Positions 16,456-24,210 of a stretch of DNA of 36,869 bases are shown in pieces (position 1 is the first letter of the stretch; every line of letters begins with the position of its first letter). A program made the position numbers and the translations under genes. Where the stretch lies: positions 1 through 36,869 of the IMG/VR virus record IMGVR_UViG_3300027852_000108. One strand, given 5' to 3'. The notes beneath the pieces were generated by a model that saw only the letters and a program-made list of their open reading frames with translations, was not told the origin of the DNA and did not search any database. Source of the stretch: a virus.

Positions 16456-18063
16456 CTATTCTTGTCCATGCTCTACTGCATTCTCTCCAACTCCGGTCTC
16501 TCCGTTCTCTTCCCTGTCTTTCAGGTCTTGGTCTTTTTGGCCTTGTTCCCCGTCTTCGTGGTCACCTTCTCCGGTTTGTTGCGTGCTTCGTGCCATGATC
16601 TTTTGAGATAGCGCCATAGGCATATCCATCCAGTCTGCATATCCTGTTTCGCCCTTAGCCGGATACTGCTCCAGGGACAATTGCATGGTTTCATTGATAA
16701 CCTCGATTGCTTTACGCGGAGTTACGCCACCCATCACATTGACGGCGGTCATGGTCTTTACGATCTGGTCTGGGTTGGTAACGCTTGGGCCTTTAGACTC
16801 CAGCTTTACTGTGGTGAGTCCCAAGCCACTAGGGTGATTCACAAAGTTTTTGTTCATGAACTCATCATGGGTTTGCCGTTCTGGTAGGAACACCTGGGTC
16901 TCTGCCAGATACGCTGATACATTTGCTGTAGCGAAAGTAACGTCCTGGGACAGGCCTATAACTACTGGGGGTAGACGGAAAGATGATCGTACCTTTGACA
17001 TGTTGGATTCATCATACTCTTTGAACAAACCGTCGCTGGGTCTGGCGTCTGCCAGCTTCTCTATTTGCAGAGATACGGTACCCTTCTCATCCAGTCCTGT
17101 GGTCTCCGGAATGGCTTCTATCAGCATTATCTGATTCTGCCTATCTTTGCCTACTCCCTGTGCTTTCAACAGAGTGTTTAGATCTTGGAATGATTGACGT
17201 GTCAGCCTACCCCCGGCTACGGCCATAATCATTGGCGGGACAGTGTTGTCCTCAAAGTACCGCATATTAACTTCTTCGGCTTCCCGGCTACCTAGAATGG
17301 AAGGAAGCTGAGAGATCCAGCGTGGGAGCCCATAATTGTCTTCTGAATACTGGCGTTCGTGCAATAGCTCAGTCGCTCTGTGCTCTTTTCTTACCCGGTT
17401 ACTCTTGCTGGAGTATCTACCATTGCGGTAATCCATATTGCGTGGATCTCCGAACTCCTTAAAGTACACCTTCTTACCGCCAATAATCTGCATATATCTG
17501 CGAAAACGCTTATGCTCTGTGATGGTACTACGTCTACCACCCCGTACCACTTTCGTGGTGACCTCAACGGCGTCGCCCGACTTCCTCATAAGGCGTATGT
17601 TGTAAGCCTTGGCATGGCGCAATAGAGACGGTCTCTTTTTGATATCCCGTATAACTTCTATAAAACCAAAACCATACCGTTCGTAGTCTGTGGTCTTCTT
17701 AGCCTGTACCCCAACCAGAGTCTCTTCAATATTGGGTGCATCGATGAAGGACTGCAGGATCTTTTTTTCTTCTGGGTCCATTGGAGTGTCTTCGTCTGTG
17801 GCTATCGGGCGATAACCAAAACGGGTAATATTCGTGGTCATGGCCTCCACACACTGGCGGAGTACATTAGACTGCTCGAATATGCTAGACAGACTGGTGA
17901 GGTTGTAGGGGGTAGCTAGTATAGCATCAGTAAGAGTGTTCTCTGCGAAACTATCCGCGTCTTCCGCCTGTCTGCTTATATCCGTGCGCTTCCTTTTGCC
18001 GATGGCTCTTACTTTTACGTTTGCGTTATCGTTACGTGTACGTTTTCTGATTCGTCTTGACAT
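16456..18063 (-). CDS. Portal protein, 535 aa
   Basis: A 535-residue portal-type protein (MSRRIRKRTRND...). The core contains ILRQ-like NVLRQCVEAMTTNI, YERYGFGFIEVIRD, HERQYSEDNYGLPRW and SSFRLPPVVIGLSQD, all typical of SPP1/HK97-type portals, and ends in an acidic Gln/Glu-rich tail (EGDHEDGEQGQKDQ). The first 30 residues are strongly basic and carry the RRIRKR motif shared with many other proteins here. AGGA lies nine bases before ATG. No terminase gene lies next to it, unlike most tailed phages. Confidence 0.88.
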   Translation of the reverse strand: MSRRIRKRTRNDNANVKVRAIGKRKRTDISRQAEDADSFAENTLTDAILATPYNLTSLSSIFEQSNVLRQCVEAMTTNITRFGYRPIATDEDTPMDPEEKKILQSFIDAPNIEETLVGVQAKKTTDYERYGFGFIEVIRDIKKRPSLLRHAKAYNIRLMRKSGDAVEVTTKVVRGGRRSTITEHKRFRRYMQIIGGKKVYFKEFGDPRNMDYRNGRYSSKSNRVRKEHRATELLHERQYSEDNYGLPRWISQLPSILGSREAEEVNMRYFEDNTVPPMIMAVAGGRLTRQSFQDLNTLLKAQGVGKDRQNQIMLIEAIPETTGLDEKGTVSLQIEKLADARPSDGLFKEYDESNMSKVRSSFRLPPVVIGLSQDVTFATANVSAYLAETQVFLPERQTHDEFMNKNFVNHPSGLGLTTVKLESKGPSVTNPDQIVKTMTAVNVMGGVTPRKAIEVINETMQLSLEQYPAKGETGYADWMDMPMALSQKIMARSTQQTGEGDHEDGEQGQKDQDLKDREENGETGVGENAVEHGQE

Positions 18064-18072
18064 GGAGGTATC

Positions 18073-18414
18073 CTAGAATATATAGCCTTCATCACGGAGG
18101 ACGGTGTTTAGGGATTCTCCCTCTGGTTCCACTCCAAAATACATGGTAATCAACCAGCCACCTTTACCTTGATTTTTGTTGTGTACTTCTATGCACACAT
18201 TTTTACCTTTAACAAGATGCTTTACTCTGTCACGCAATCTGCCAGCTTCTGTATCTGGTCCCTCCTTGTAAGCGTCCGGCGTATCCACTCCATGGAGTCT
18301 AGCTCTAACCTTTTTGAAGAGGTTATCTACACCAAGATCGATCAGTATGATCATATCATCACCTGAGTGGACCTCCTGCACCTCTGCAACAAAGCATTGC
18401 ATTCGATTGAGCAT
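18073..18414 (-). CDS. SNase-like domain protein, 113 aa
   Basis: A 113-residue protein with the staphylococcal nuclease-like core: VRARLHGVDTPDAYKEG (36-52), TEAGRLRDRVKHLVKGKNV, then GGWLITMYF and a C-terminal LNTVLRDEGYIF. The DTP motif and Arg before it are present, but the DKYGRxL segment that carries the second catalytic Arg is replaced by GKGGWLI, so it may be inactive or altered. It is the first gene after the late promoter. AGGAG lies upstream of ATG 18414. Confidence 0.75.
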   Translation of the reverse strand: MLNRMQCFVAEVQEVHSGDDMIILIDLGVDNLFKKVRARLHGVDTPDAYKEGPDTEAGRLRDRVKHLVKGKNVCIEVHNKNQGKGGWLITMYFGVEPEGESLNTVLRDEGYIF

Positions 18415-18443
18415 ACCCCGTGTCTCCTAATCTTTTTATGTGG

Positions 18444-18472
18444 TTGACAATTTAACACAAACCGATTATAGA
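18444..18472 (+). promoter_or_regulatory. Possible opposing promoter over the late promoter
   Basis: The plus strand has a perfect TTGACA (18444-18449), 17 bases and TATAGA (18467-18472). It overlaps the -10 of the minus-strand late promoter and would transcribe antisense to the early operon. No plus-strand gene follows, so it may be fortuitous. Confidence 0.3.
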
Positions 18473-18493
18473 GCTTACAGGGCATGAACGCAA
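18465..18493 (-). promoter_or_regulatory. Late-operon sigma70-type promoter
   Basis: On the minus strand TTGCGT (18493-18488), a 17-base spacer and a perfect TATAAT (18470-18465) lie between an upstream terminator and the SNase/portal operon. Only three of six -35 bases match, so an activator could be required. Confidence 0.55.
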
Positions 18494-18496
18494 GGC

Positions 18497-18521
18497 AAAA
18501 TAAAACCCCGCCGTAGCGGGG
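18497..18521 (-). terminator. Intrinsic terminator ending the early/middle operon
   Basis: On the minus strand CCCCGC (18521-18516) pairs with GCGGGG (18511-18506) around a TACG loop, followed by TTTTATTTT. It separates the operon ending at 18549 from the SNase/portal late operon. Confidence 0.85.
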
Positions 18522-18548
18522 TCTGTTACGGCTACGATACATAATACA

Positions 18549-18803
18549 CTAAGCAAGGCCTAAAACCTCTACATCGCCGGAAGCTATCCAAGTAATATCT
18601 GCTGCCAACAATTCTTGCTTGGCTTCGTTGTTTGCGCCTCCCAAGGCGTACTCGCCTGGATAGTTTTCGTCTTCATGACATCGCCACATGCACTCAAGAT
18701 TCAGTTCCTTCCCTTCCAACTCTCCCACACTGGCCTTCAAAGGTCTGCCTTCATAGGTTGGTCGCATCTTCACCTTGCATCTGTATACCCTAAACCGTTC
18801 CAT
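18549..18803 (-). CDS. Hypothetical protein, 84 aa
   Basis: An 84-residue protein (MERFRVYRCKVKMRP...), last gene of the early/middle operon before the terminator at 18497-18521. Its start nearly touches the upstream stop (TAGATGG). Two Cys and several Trp are visible (LECMWRCHED) but no family is recognised. The operon position gives no specific role. Confidence 0.75.
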   Translation of the reverse strand: MERFRVYRCKVKMRPTYEGRPLKASVGELEGKELNLECMWRCHEDENYPGEYALGGANNEAKQELLAADITWIASGDVEVLGLA

Positions 18804-19106
18804 CTAGTTCTTCCCTACTTTTGCATGGGCTATCTGTATTCCAGTAGTAGCTTTTATATACTGCTCCTGGGTCTGTTGGTCGATATTGTCGAAATTGACT
18901 CCTATTATTCCATGAGGAAACAGTATGCGTATATTGTAGGGCATAAGCTGAAAGCCATGGCGACCCTGTTGGTCTTGCATGGGCATCATAAGTATAGGCT
19001 TCTCCAGATTGTACTGAATTACGTCACCTGTTCCTCCCTCGTCCACAATCTCTTCAAAATGAGACAGTACGGTCTTGCCATTCATAAGTTCAAAAAATCC
19101 AAACAT
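18804..19106 (-). CDS. Hypothetical protein, possibly Sm-like fold, 100 aa
   Basis: A 100-residue protein. The opening MFGFFELMNGKTVLSHF followed by DVIQYNLEKPILM and GFQLMPYNIRILFP resembles small phage proteins with a proposed Sm-like beta barrel (a 'FxLxNGxxVxxxF' start followed by a KPxxL strand). I know that resemblance only loosely. It is encoded between a Zn-binding protein and the 84-residue protein, with GAGG eight bases before ATG. Confidence 0.7.
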   Translation of the reverse strand: MFGFFELMNGKTVLSHFEEIVDEGGTGDVIQYNLEKPILMMPMQDQQGRHGFQLMPYNIRILFPHGIIGVNFDNIDQQTQEQYIKATTGIQIAHAKVGKN

Positions 19107-19108
19107 GA

Positions 19109-19402
19109 TTAACCTCTTTTCTTCTGTGCTTCGATACTACGGGAATCCATAACATTGGTCCCCATGCGGAATGGGTAAAGGGAGCATCCAGGTGCTGTAC
19201 ATTCAGCAACCTCTCTTACCGCTCCTCCCAAGCATTCAACACAGTGAGCCCTTATAGCTGTTATGGGGCTTTTTACTTTATCTTTGTATTTATTGATAAT
19301 CCGCTGCTCTGCATCGCACTGACTCTCTGAGCGTTTTCCAGTTGCTGCTGCATCCGCTACTTCATCTTCAGATAGAATTCTTTTACGTACTCTCTTTGGC
19401 AT
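19109..19402 (-). CDS. Small zinc-binding phage protein, 97 aa
   Basis: A 97-residue protein (MPKRVRKRILSEDEV...). Residues 49-79 form AIRAHCVEC-LGGAVREVAEC-APGCSLYPFR, a pattern seen in many small phage proteins that bear four Cys (54, 57, 68, 73) and probably bind zinc. The N-terminus carries the basic KRVRKR motif common in this genome. AAGGAGG lies seven bases before ATG. Function unknown; possibly a late regulator, as some relatives sit near late promoters. Confidence 0.75.
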   Translation of the reverse strand: MPKRVRKRILSEDEVADAAATGKRSESQCDAEQRIINKYKDKVKSPITAIRAHCVECLGGAVREVAECTAPGCSLYPFRMGTNVMDSRSIEAQKKRG

Positions 19403-19414
19403 AACTAATCCTCC

Positions 19415-19963
19415 TTATCGCCGTTGGCCATTTAAAATCCTAGAAACCTGTGAAGTCGATATATTAAAAATCTGCGACAGTTCTATTTGCTTTTTGGTTG
19501 CTGATAATACAAACATTTTATCCACCTGTTTCTGTATAACCTTGGATGAATGATGCGTATCGCCCCTTCTAGGGTAGACCTTAGCATGTCTGATTCTGTC
19601 TTCTACATTCTCTTCACGCGTTCCATACACTAGATTGGTAGATCTATTATCCATACTATCACCGTTTAGGTGTCGTGCTTCCAGACCTTCTGGACGGGGA
19701 CCACGAAAAGCTGACAGAACTAAACTATGCACGGTATACCTTCCTTGCTCTCCTCCCCAAGCACACAACGCAACTGCTAAATAGTTCCTATAGGTACTTA
19801 TAGGGTAGGGTTTCAACACTCTGCCCTTATACCTACGTCGATCTCCTCTTATAGTATAAAGTATGCGATCCAGGCTACGAACCCTACCCAGAGAAGATAC
19901 CTCGTAAAGTCCTTCATACCCAGGTATGGATCTCCATTGTTCTCTATGCACTCTCTTCGGCAT
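19415..19963 (-). CDS. HNH homing endonuclease with NUMOD4 and HTH, 182 aa
   Basis: Free-standing homing endonuclease. Residues 9-33 are a NUMOD4 module (EQWRSIPGYEGLYEVS, SLGRVRSLDR). Residues 78-122 are an HNH_3 nuclease (VHSLVLSAFRGPRP, ARHLNGDSMDNR, NLVYGTREEN). Residues 155-180 look like a DNA-binding HTH (KKQIELSQIFNISTSQ). ATG 19963 is chosen because AAAGG lies upstream and its N-terminus MPKRV mirrors the zinc protein that follows; it overlaps the previous gene by 20 bases. Such genes spread by cutting alleles that lack them. Confidence 0.9.
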   Translation of the reverse strand: MPKRVHREQWRSIPGYEGLYEVSSLGRVRSLDRILYTIRGDRRRYKGRVLKPYPISTYRNYLAVALCAWGGEQGRYTVHSLVLSAFRGPRPEGLEARHLNGDSMDNRSTNLVYGTREENVEDRIRHAKVYPRRGDTHHSSKVIQKQVDKMFVLSATKKQIELSQIFNISTSQVSRILNGQRR

Positions 19964-20282
19964 GTCGCACCTTTCTGACCCATACTGGGAGTTTTTCTGA
20001 TTTCCATAAATACACAGACTTAGTGTTATCGGTGTACGCACATATAACATCATAATGTCCATGCTTCTTCACTATTTTCAAGTAAGCCGTGTTAGCTGGT
20101 CCTATACCTACCGGCATGCGTCTCCCCAACTTCTCCACTGCTTCCTGATCGAACTTAACATAAGCAAAACCTTTGCCTTGTTCTATGATAAGTACCACCC
20201 CGCTTAACGCTAAACCTTCTACTGGATTGCGTGCTGGGTGTATACCTAGCTTAGGTTCTCTTTTCCACAAATATTTTACCAT
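19944..20282 (-). CDS. Hypothetical protein, 112 aa
   Basis: A basic 112-residue protein (MVKYLWKREPKLG...). ATG 20282 is chosen over the adjacent GTG 20285 because AGAGG lies eight bases before it and it shares its A with the TGA of the gene before it. Visible segments: GVVLIIEQGKGFAYVKF, AYLKIVKKHGHYDVI, VYLWKSEKLPVWVRK. No family recognised. Its 3' end overlaps the homing endonuclease start by 20 bases. Confidence 0.75.
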   Translation of the reverse strand: MVKYLWKREPKLGIHPARNPVEGLALSGVVLIIEQGKGFAYVKFDQEAVEKLGRRMPVGIGPANTAYLKIVKKHGHYDVICAYTDNTKSVYLWKSEKLPVWVRKVRHAEESA

Positions 20283-20953
20283 CACTGAATCCTCTCATAG
20301 CCTATCGCTCTACTTAAAGTTTCCGTTACTGCTTGTCTCTGCGTATCGTTTACGTCCAAGGGGGATGTATCGGGTCTTCCAGGACGCCCACTCACTCTGG
20401 ATAATGTAGGTAATCCTATAGATACTAAAAAGATACTTAAATCATAGAGAAATGCTTCTGTATCTGTGTACATCACCCAATGACGTAAATGGGGAGCCAG
20501 AGTATCCAATAAACGCTCCATACTGCTGTCCGTATCTTCTATCACCTCATAAGGCATATCTATAGTCATATCCCTAAATGTCTCTAAACCATTAAATGAC
20601 TCGCCCACTCCTACTCTAACTATCTCCACTCTTAGTCTATACACATGTCTAGGAAGATTATTCTCTATCATAAATTGATGTCTATAACTAAACGCATGGC
20701 CTCTATTTAGTTCACCAACAGGAGCGTGTTGCCTAGCTGGGTGTCGTCTGGACTGGCTGTTTGTCATGGCTGCTGATTGGTGTTGTTCCTGCGCCCTACC
20801 AACACCTATACCTATATCCAGCCCCTTAGCATACCCCTTTTCGTACCCAGCTGTGTGAGCCGCATCTACAGCATCAGAGACGCCCTTATTCTGAGACATT
20901 TGTCTGCGAATCCTAACCCTTCTTTTTGAAATTGATTGCAATTCCGTACTCAC
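20282..20953 (-). CDS. Hypothetical protein with basic N-terminal motif, 223 aa
   Basis: Starts at GTG 20953, which overlaps the previous TGA (GTGA) and has GGAG seven bases upstream; the longer open frame above it runs through the preceding gene and is rejected. The N-terminus reads SISKRRVRIRRQM, followed by GYEKGYAKGLDIG, a basic motif plus GYxxGYxxG arrangement shared with the proteins at 25927 and 26741. Residues after 80 are unrelated to known families. A complete 16-bp palindrome (20926-20941) encodes residues 5-10. Confidence 0.75.
   Translation of the reverse strand: MSTELQSISKRRVRIRRQMSQNKGVSDAVDAAHTAGYEKGYAKGLDIGIGVGRAQEQHQSAAMTNSQSRRHPARQHAPVGELNRGHAFSYRHQFMIENNLPRHVYRLRVEIVRVGVGESFNGLETFRDMTIDMPYEVIEDTDSSMERLLDTLAPHLRHWVMYTDTEAFLYDLSIFLVSIGLPTLSRVSGRPGRPDTSPLDVNDTQRQAVTETLSRAIGYERIQ
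20926..20941. promoter_or_regulatory. 16-bp palindromic operator-like site (copy 5)
   Basis: The plus strand reads TTGAAATTGATTGCAA. It begins nine bases inside the coding sequence of the 223-residue gene, just after its GTG start, where bound protein could block transcription into the gene. Confidence 0.65.
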
Positions 20954-21300
20954 CTGTTGTCTCCTTCGGATCTTGATCTTCGGCGGCGACGAACTCTTCT
21001 GGGTCTGGAGTTCACGACGGCGGATTTGCATAGCTCTTCCGAGTCCTGCAAAAGCTGCAGTTGCCTGGGCTGTGGTTGTGCCCAAACGTGCGATGGCAGC
21101 TCCGAGATTGGAAAACATTTCAGAATGGCTACTCTGCTGATTGTTTTCTTCCACCATGGTTCTGTCCACCCTTTGTACTTGGTTATCTTTTCCAAGGCTT
21201 CCTCTTTGTCATCCGCCTCCACAAAACAAATATCATGCTGCGGATCGTTAAAAGCTTTGGTCTTGTCTTTCGCTATTAGAGCTACCCACACCTCGCTCAT
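20950..21300 (-). CDS. Hypothetical protein with Arg-rich tail, 116 aa
   Basis: A 116-residue protein (MSEVWVALIAKDKTK...) whose ATG overlaps the previous TGA (ATGA). The first 50 residues alternate strand and helix (FVEADDKEEALEKITKY) like a small alpha/beta domain. The C-terminus is PRRVRRRRRSRSEGDNR, one of the basic tails that recur in this genome. Preferred over the longer overlapping frame in this region because of the ATGA coupling and the ribosome site of the next gene. Confidence 0.7.
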   Translation of the reverse strand: MSEVWVALIAKDKTKAFNDPQHDICFVEADDKEEALEKITKYKGWTEPWWKKTISRVAILKCFPISELPSHVWAQPQPRQLQLLQDSEELCKSAVVNSRPRRVRRRRRSRSEGDNR

Positions 21301-22286
21301 ATCTGTACTCCGGTAATCTTGATACGCTTCTTTACCACCTGTACTCTTTGCACAACATCAAGGGCCTCAATAACTTCTGCTACCGCATTTATATCCACAC
21401 CTACCGGTGGTACTACTTCCATAACAAAACGCTTACGCCATTGCTGTGCATCAACCGTTTTGTTATACGCCCTGGTAATAGACACCCTGGTATTCAAAGC
21501 ATCTCCTATAGCATCTATAACACACCCTGCCATATCTGCGCACTCTGACCATTTCTCCATTTGGCTAGGTTGGGTGAGCGGTGGTAGGTTACTCACGCCT
21601 TTATGTATTAGATCTCTAGCGTAAAGAAAACTTAACATGTGCGAATAGCGTGATACCCTTATATGCTCCAGCTGTCTGCGTCCCCCTCCATGGTATTGCG
21701 GCCAGCCTTGTCCTTTCCAATCGTGCTCCAGTGCGTGGTTATCCTTCTGGGTCTGCCTAGTGTCCGAGTTTTTGGAGTAAGTAAAATGATGAGGTTTGCG
21801 TGTACCTATATAACGATTCTCGTAAAACGCATTTCTGTAGTCATCATGAGTACTTTCCTGTAACTTAGTAGCTACACAGATCCATTCCGACTCCGCATAA
21901 GTAATCATACGGCTGTAATCGTACATATCGTCTATGTCATGGGCTACCCCAATTGGGGGTTTATGCTCCAAATCCCGGTGTACGCATATATCTGCTGCTG
22001 CTCCGTCGTCCCATCTGTGGTATGAACGCCTGTCAGGGTCCTGATACTTGACCACATGACGGCTTAATTCGGGTGATATAAAGCCGTAACTGGCTGAAAT
22101 AGGGCCAAAATCGTCGCAAATTTGGTCTAAAAATACGCCTAAACCCTTCCCTTCAGCTAGTTTTTTACTCCATTTTGCGTCAAAACGGTTCCGAAACCCG
22201 TATCTTACGGCAGAATCGCAAACCATTAGATCTGAGAGTAGGAAATTGTCCGATATACGGGTAATAGTAGGGTCCAGGTAGCTCAT
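21297..22286 (-). CDS. Possible M15-like peptidase, 329 aa
   Basis: A 329-residue protein. Residues 62-100 (ISASYGFISPELSRH, then SYHRWDDGAAADI) resemble the SGYRSPxLN / SxHxxGxAxDI metal-binding pattern of M15 D,D-carboxypeptidases, with His90 and Asp99 as candidate ligands and a later PHHFTY (165-170) as a third. The His-to-Asp spacing is two residues longer than usual, so activity is uncertain. It ends in VKKRIKITGVQI, another basic motif. It could be a cell-wall enzyme or a structural relative; the start overlaps the gene before it by four bases. Confidence 0.5.
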   Translation of the reverse strand: MSYLDPTITRISDNFLLSDLMVCDSAVRYGFRNRFDAKWSKKLAEGKGLGVFLDQICDDFGPISASYGFISPELSRHVVKYQDPDRRSYHRWDDGAAADICVHRDLEHKPPIGVAHDIDDMYDYSRMITYAESEWICVATKLQESTHDDYRNAFYENRYIGTRKPHHFTYSKNSDTRQTQKDNHALEHDWKGQGWPQYHGGGRRQLEHIRVSRYSHMLSFLYARDLIHKGVSNLPPLTQPSQMEKWSECADMAGCVIDAIGDALNTRVSITRAYNKTVDAQQWRKRFVMEVVPPVGVDINAVAEVIEALDVVQRVQVVKKRIKITGVQI

Positions 22287-22801
22287 CCTCGTCTCCTGCC
22301 ATTTCTACGTGTTCTACGTGGGGGGCGATCACGCATAGCTACTGGGTCTATCTCTTCTACACTATCCGATACATTAGAGATGATATCATCACCCTCATCA
22401 TCGTAATCACTATAATCATCAACGTCATCATCACTCTCTTCATAGTTATTATCGTTATCTAGTAAATTCTCTGTAGCCATGTTCACTATATCTTGTTCTT
22501 CTGCTGTTCTACTATAGTGTTTCATATTAGACAAAGCGCCTGACAGGTTATCTAGCAATTCCTGTAGTCTACTTCTGGTGGACCCGGTATCGCTTAGTGC
22601 CAGAGCTACTGTATTCTTAATATCCTCCAGTATTACTCCTGCTACAAACGTGTTTATCTGAAGCACGTCTATGGTATTAAGTAATGGCTGCAGCTTAAGA
22701 TCGATCATACTCTCTACAGCCTGGAGATTAAGACCTTCGCCCTCCTCTGGCATTCCGCGTTTACGTCTTATCTTTATTGTATGCTTTCTGGAGCTGGACA
22801 T
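22283..22801 (-). CDS. Hypothetical protein with basic ends and acidic block, 172 aa
   Basis: A 172-residue protein with three zones: a basic N-terminus (KHTIKIRRKRG, residues 7-17), helical middle (AVESMIDLKLQPLLN; 25-105), an Asp/Glu/Tyr block (116-139) and an Arg-rich end (RPPRRTRRNGRRRG, 159-172). The charge layout suggests oligomerisation plus nucleic acid or basic-protein binding. No family is recognised. Both ends overlap neighbours (ATGA type downstream). Confidence 0.75.
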   Translation of the reverse strand: MSSSRKHTIKIRRKRGMPEEGEGLNLQAVESMIDLKLQPLLNTIDVLQINTFVAGVILEDIKNTVALALSDTGSTRSRLQELLDNLSGALSNMKHYSRTAEEQDIVNMATENLLDNDNNYEESDDDVDDYSDYDDEGDDIISNVSDSVEEIDPVAMRDRPPRRTRRNGRRRG

Positions 22802-23208
22802 GTCAGTTTACCTTCTTCATCGAATGTACGATCAGGGCATATATCGCGTATTGGGCATACGGTACAATCTTTACCCCCTGGTGGTGCACCTACGAACTGT
22901 GCTCGTATCTCCGCTATAGTTTGATGCATGTCTTCTGCTGCTTGTTTGAAATTGATTTCAATTTCATCGTCCTTAATCATGTCATTGTTGCATACGGTAG
23001 TGATGAGGGATTTCATAACAGTGAAGTAGTACAACTCCATATCGGTCATACCGGTGCGACTTATTACTGGGAACATGTGAACTGAAGCCGCACGCAACAT
23101 ATCCATCCATACATCTGGTGTTACTTTACCTGTCACGCCTTTTACTTTTCTAGCTATAGCCGTTTCTACTGCATCTAGTGCATCTATAACTTCTTTATCA
23201 TTCATCAT
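22774..23208 (-). CDS. Hypothetical protein with C-terminal four-Cys motif, 144 aa
   Basis: A 144-residue mostly helical protein (MMNDKEVIDALDAVE...) ending in KDCTVCPIRDICPDR...LTC: four Cys at 115, 118, 124 and 137, a spacing suited to zinc or an iron-sulphur cluster. It is the gene after thymidylate synthase, separated by a large hairpin. It contains a 16-bp palindrome at 22946-22961 within its coding sequence. Either of two adjacent ATGs could start it. Confidence 0.75.
   Translation of the reverse strand: MMNDKEVIDALDAVETAIARKVKGVTGKVTPDVWMDMLRAASVHMFPVISRTGMTDMELYYFTVMKSLITTVCNNDMIKDDEIEINFKQAAEDMHQTIAEIRAQFVGAPPGGKDCTVCPIRDICPDRTFDEEGKLTCPAPESIQ
22946..22961. promoter_or_regulatory. 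16-bp palindromic operator-like site (copy 6)
   Basis: TTGAAATTGATTTCAA, with TTGAAAT and ATTTCAA arms, lies inside the coding sequence of the 144-residue protein (residues EIEINFK). It differs from the commonest form by one base. Confidence 0.55.
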
Positions 23209-23228
23209 ATTACCTACCTCTCAAATTA

Positions 23229-23264
23229 GCGGATAGTACCCTATTATACTAGGATACTACCCGC
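23229..23264. repeat. 13-bp inverted repeat between thyA and the next gene
   Basis: GCGGATAGTACCC (23229-23241) pairs with GGATACTACCCGC-side sequence (23252-23264) to give a 13-pair stem with two G-T pairs and a ten-base loop. The loop region contains TATAAT on the minus strand. No T-run follows, so it is not a clear terminator; it could be an RNA processing hairpin or an operator around a -10 box. Confidence 0.6.
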
Positions 23265-23275
23265 ATTACTGCTAC

Positions 23276-24199
23276 TTACACTGCTATAGGTGCCTTGATA
23301 CCCGGTAGTGGATCGTAGTCCAGTACCTGGAGGTGTTCTGCGGTCATCTCAGCAATGTTCGTATGCGTCCCTACAATATCAAGTACGGGTAAGCTACGCG
23401 GCGTACGGGATAGCTGTTCTTGTACCTGTTCAGCATGGTTATGGTAGATGTGTACATCTCCGAGAGTATGAACGTACTCATCTGGTATATGATTTGTTAC
23501 ATGCGCAATCATCTCCAGAAGAATAGCATAGCTGGTGATGTTAAAAGGTACCCCCAGGAATACATCGGCACTACGCTGATACATCTGCAACGATAGTGCA
23601 CGTAGAGGGATGTTCTCCTCTACCAAAAGATTATCCAGTTCGGATTCTTTGAGATGTATAGGAACGGGATCACCTGTGGATGAACGATTCACATACTCAG
23701 TATGTTTTTCCGGGATCGTCAATGGTCTGGAATATAGCTGGAATAGAAGATGGCAGGGCTCTAGCGCCATCTGATCTAGCTCGGCTACGTTCCATGCCGA
23801 TACAATCATGCGGCGGCTGTCTGGGTCCGTACGTAGCGTCTTAATGACCTTAGCAAGCTGGTCAATGCCTGGATGTAGGCTACCGCGTCCTTTCGGCCAT
23901 GAACGCCACTGTTTGCCGTACACTGGACCTAGATTCCCATCAAGATCTGCCCATTCATCCCAAATCGTAACTCCATTGTCATTCAAGTATTTGGTGTTGG
24001 TGCCGCCCTGGATGAACCATAACAGTTCATGAATAACGGAATGAAGATGGATCTTTTTAGTGGTTATGACTGGTAGACCATGACGCATGTCGAAACGAAG
24101 CTGGCGTCCAAACACACTACGGGTGCCTGTGCCGGTGCGGTCTCCTCGATCAACACCATTGATCATGATATCTGCTAATAGGTCTAAGTAGTTCTGCAT
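23276..24199 (-). CDS. thyA: Thymidylate synthase, 307 aa
   Basis: Makes dTMP from dUMP with methylene-tetrahydrofolate. Visible family residues: RTGTGT (21-26), GPVYGKQWR (91-99), [11 protein letters not shown] (127-137), catalytic Cys149 in [23 protein letters not shown] (208-220) and the C-terminal GIKAPIAV. Asn220 in PFNITSY favours dUMP over dCMP, so this is a synthase and not a dCMP hydroxymethylase. Compared with E. coli ThyA it has about 40 extra residues between FQLY (156) and LSLQMYQRS (202), rich in Glu and Pro. AGGAGGTG precedes ATG 24199. It supplies dTTP for phage replication. Confidence 0.96.
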   Translation of the reverse strand: MQNYLDLLADIMINGVDRGDRTGTGTRSVFGRQLRFDMRHGLPVITTKKIHLHSVIHELLWFIQGGTNTKYLNDNGVTIWDEWADLDGNLGPVYGKQWRSWPKGRGSLHPGIDQLAKVIKTLRTDPDSRRMIVSAWNVAELDQMALEPCHLLFQLYSRPLTIPEKHTEYVNRSSTGDPVPIHLKESELDNLLVEENIPLRALSLQMYQRSADVFLGVPFNITSYAILLEMIAHVTNHIPDEYVHTLGDVHIYHNHAEQVQEQLSRTPRSLPVLDIVGTHTNIAEMTAEHLQVLDYDPLPGIKAPIAV

Positions 24200-24210
24200 G
24201 GTTCACCTCC

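Noticed and set aside
18351-18542. 63-residue minus-strand frame over the late promoter
   Set aside because: It reads through a terminator and promoter and overlaps the SNase-like start.
20954-21169. Longer N-terminus for the 223-residue protein, containing a second KIKIRRR motif
   Set aside because: It overlaps the 116-residue gene that has an ATGA-coupled start, and GTG 20953 has a good ribosome site; the extra KIKIRRR is a shadow of the neighbouring Arg-rich tail.
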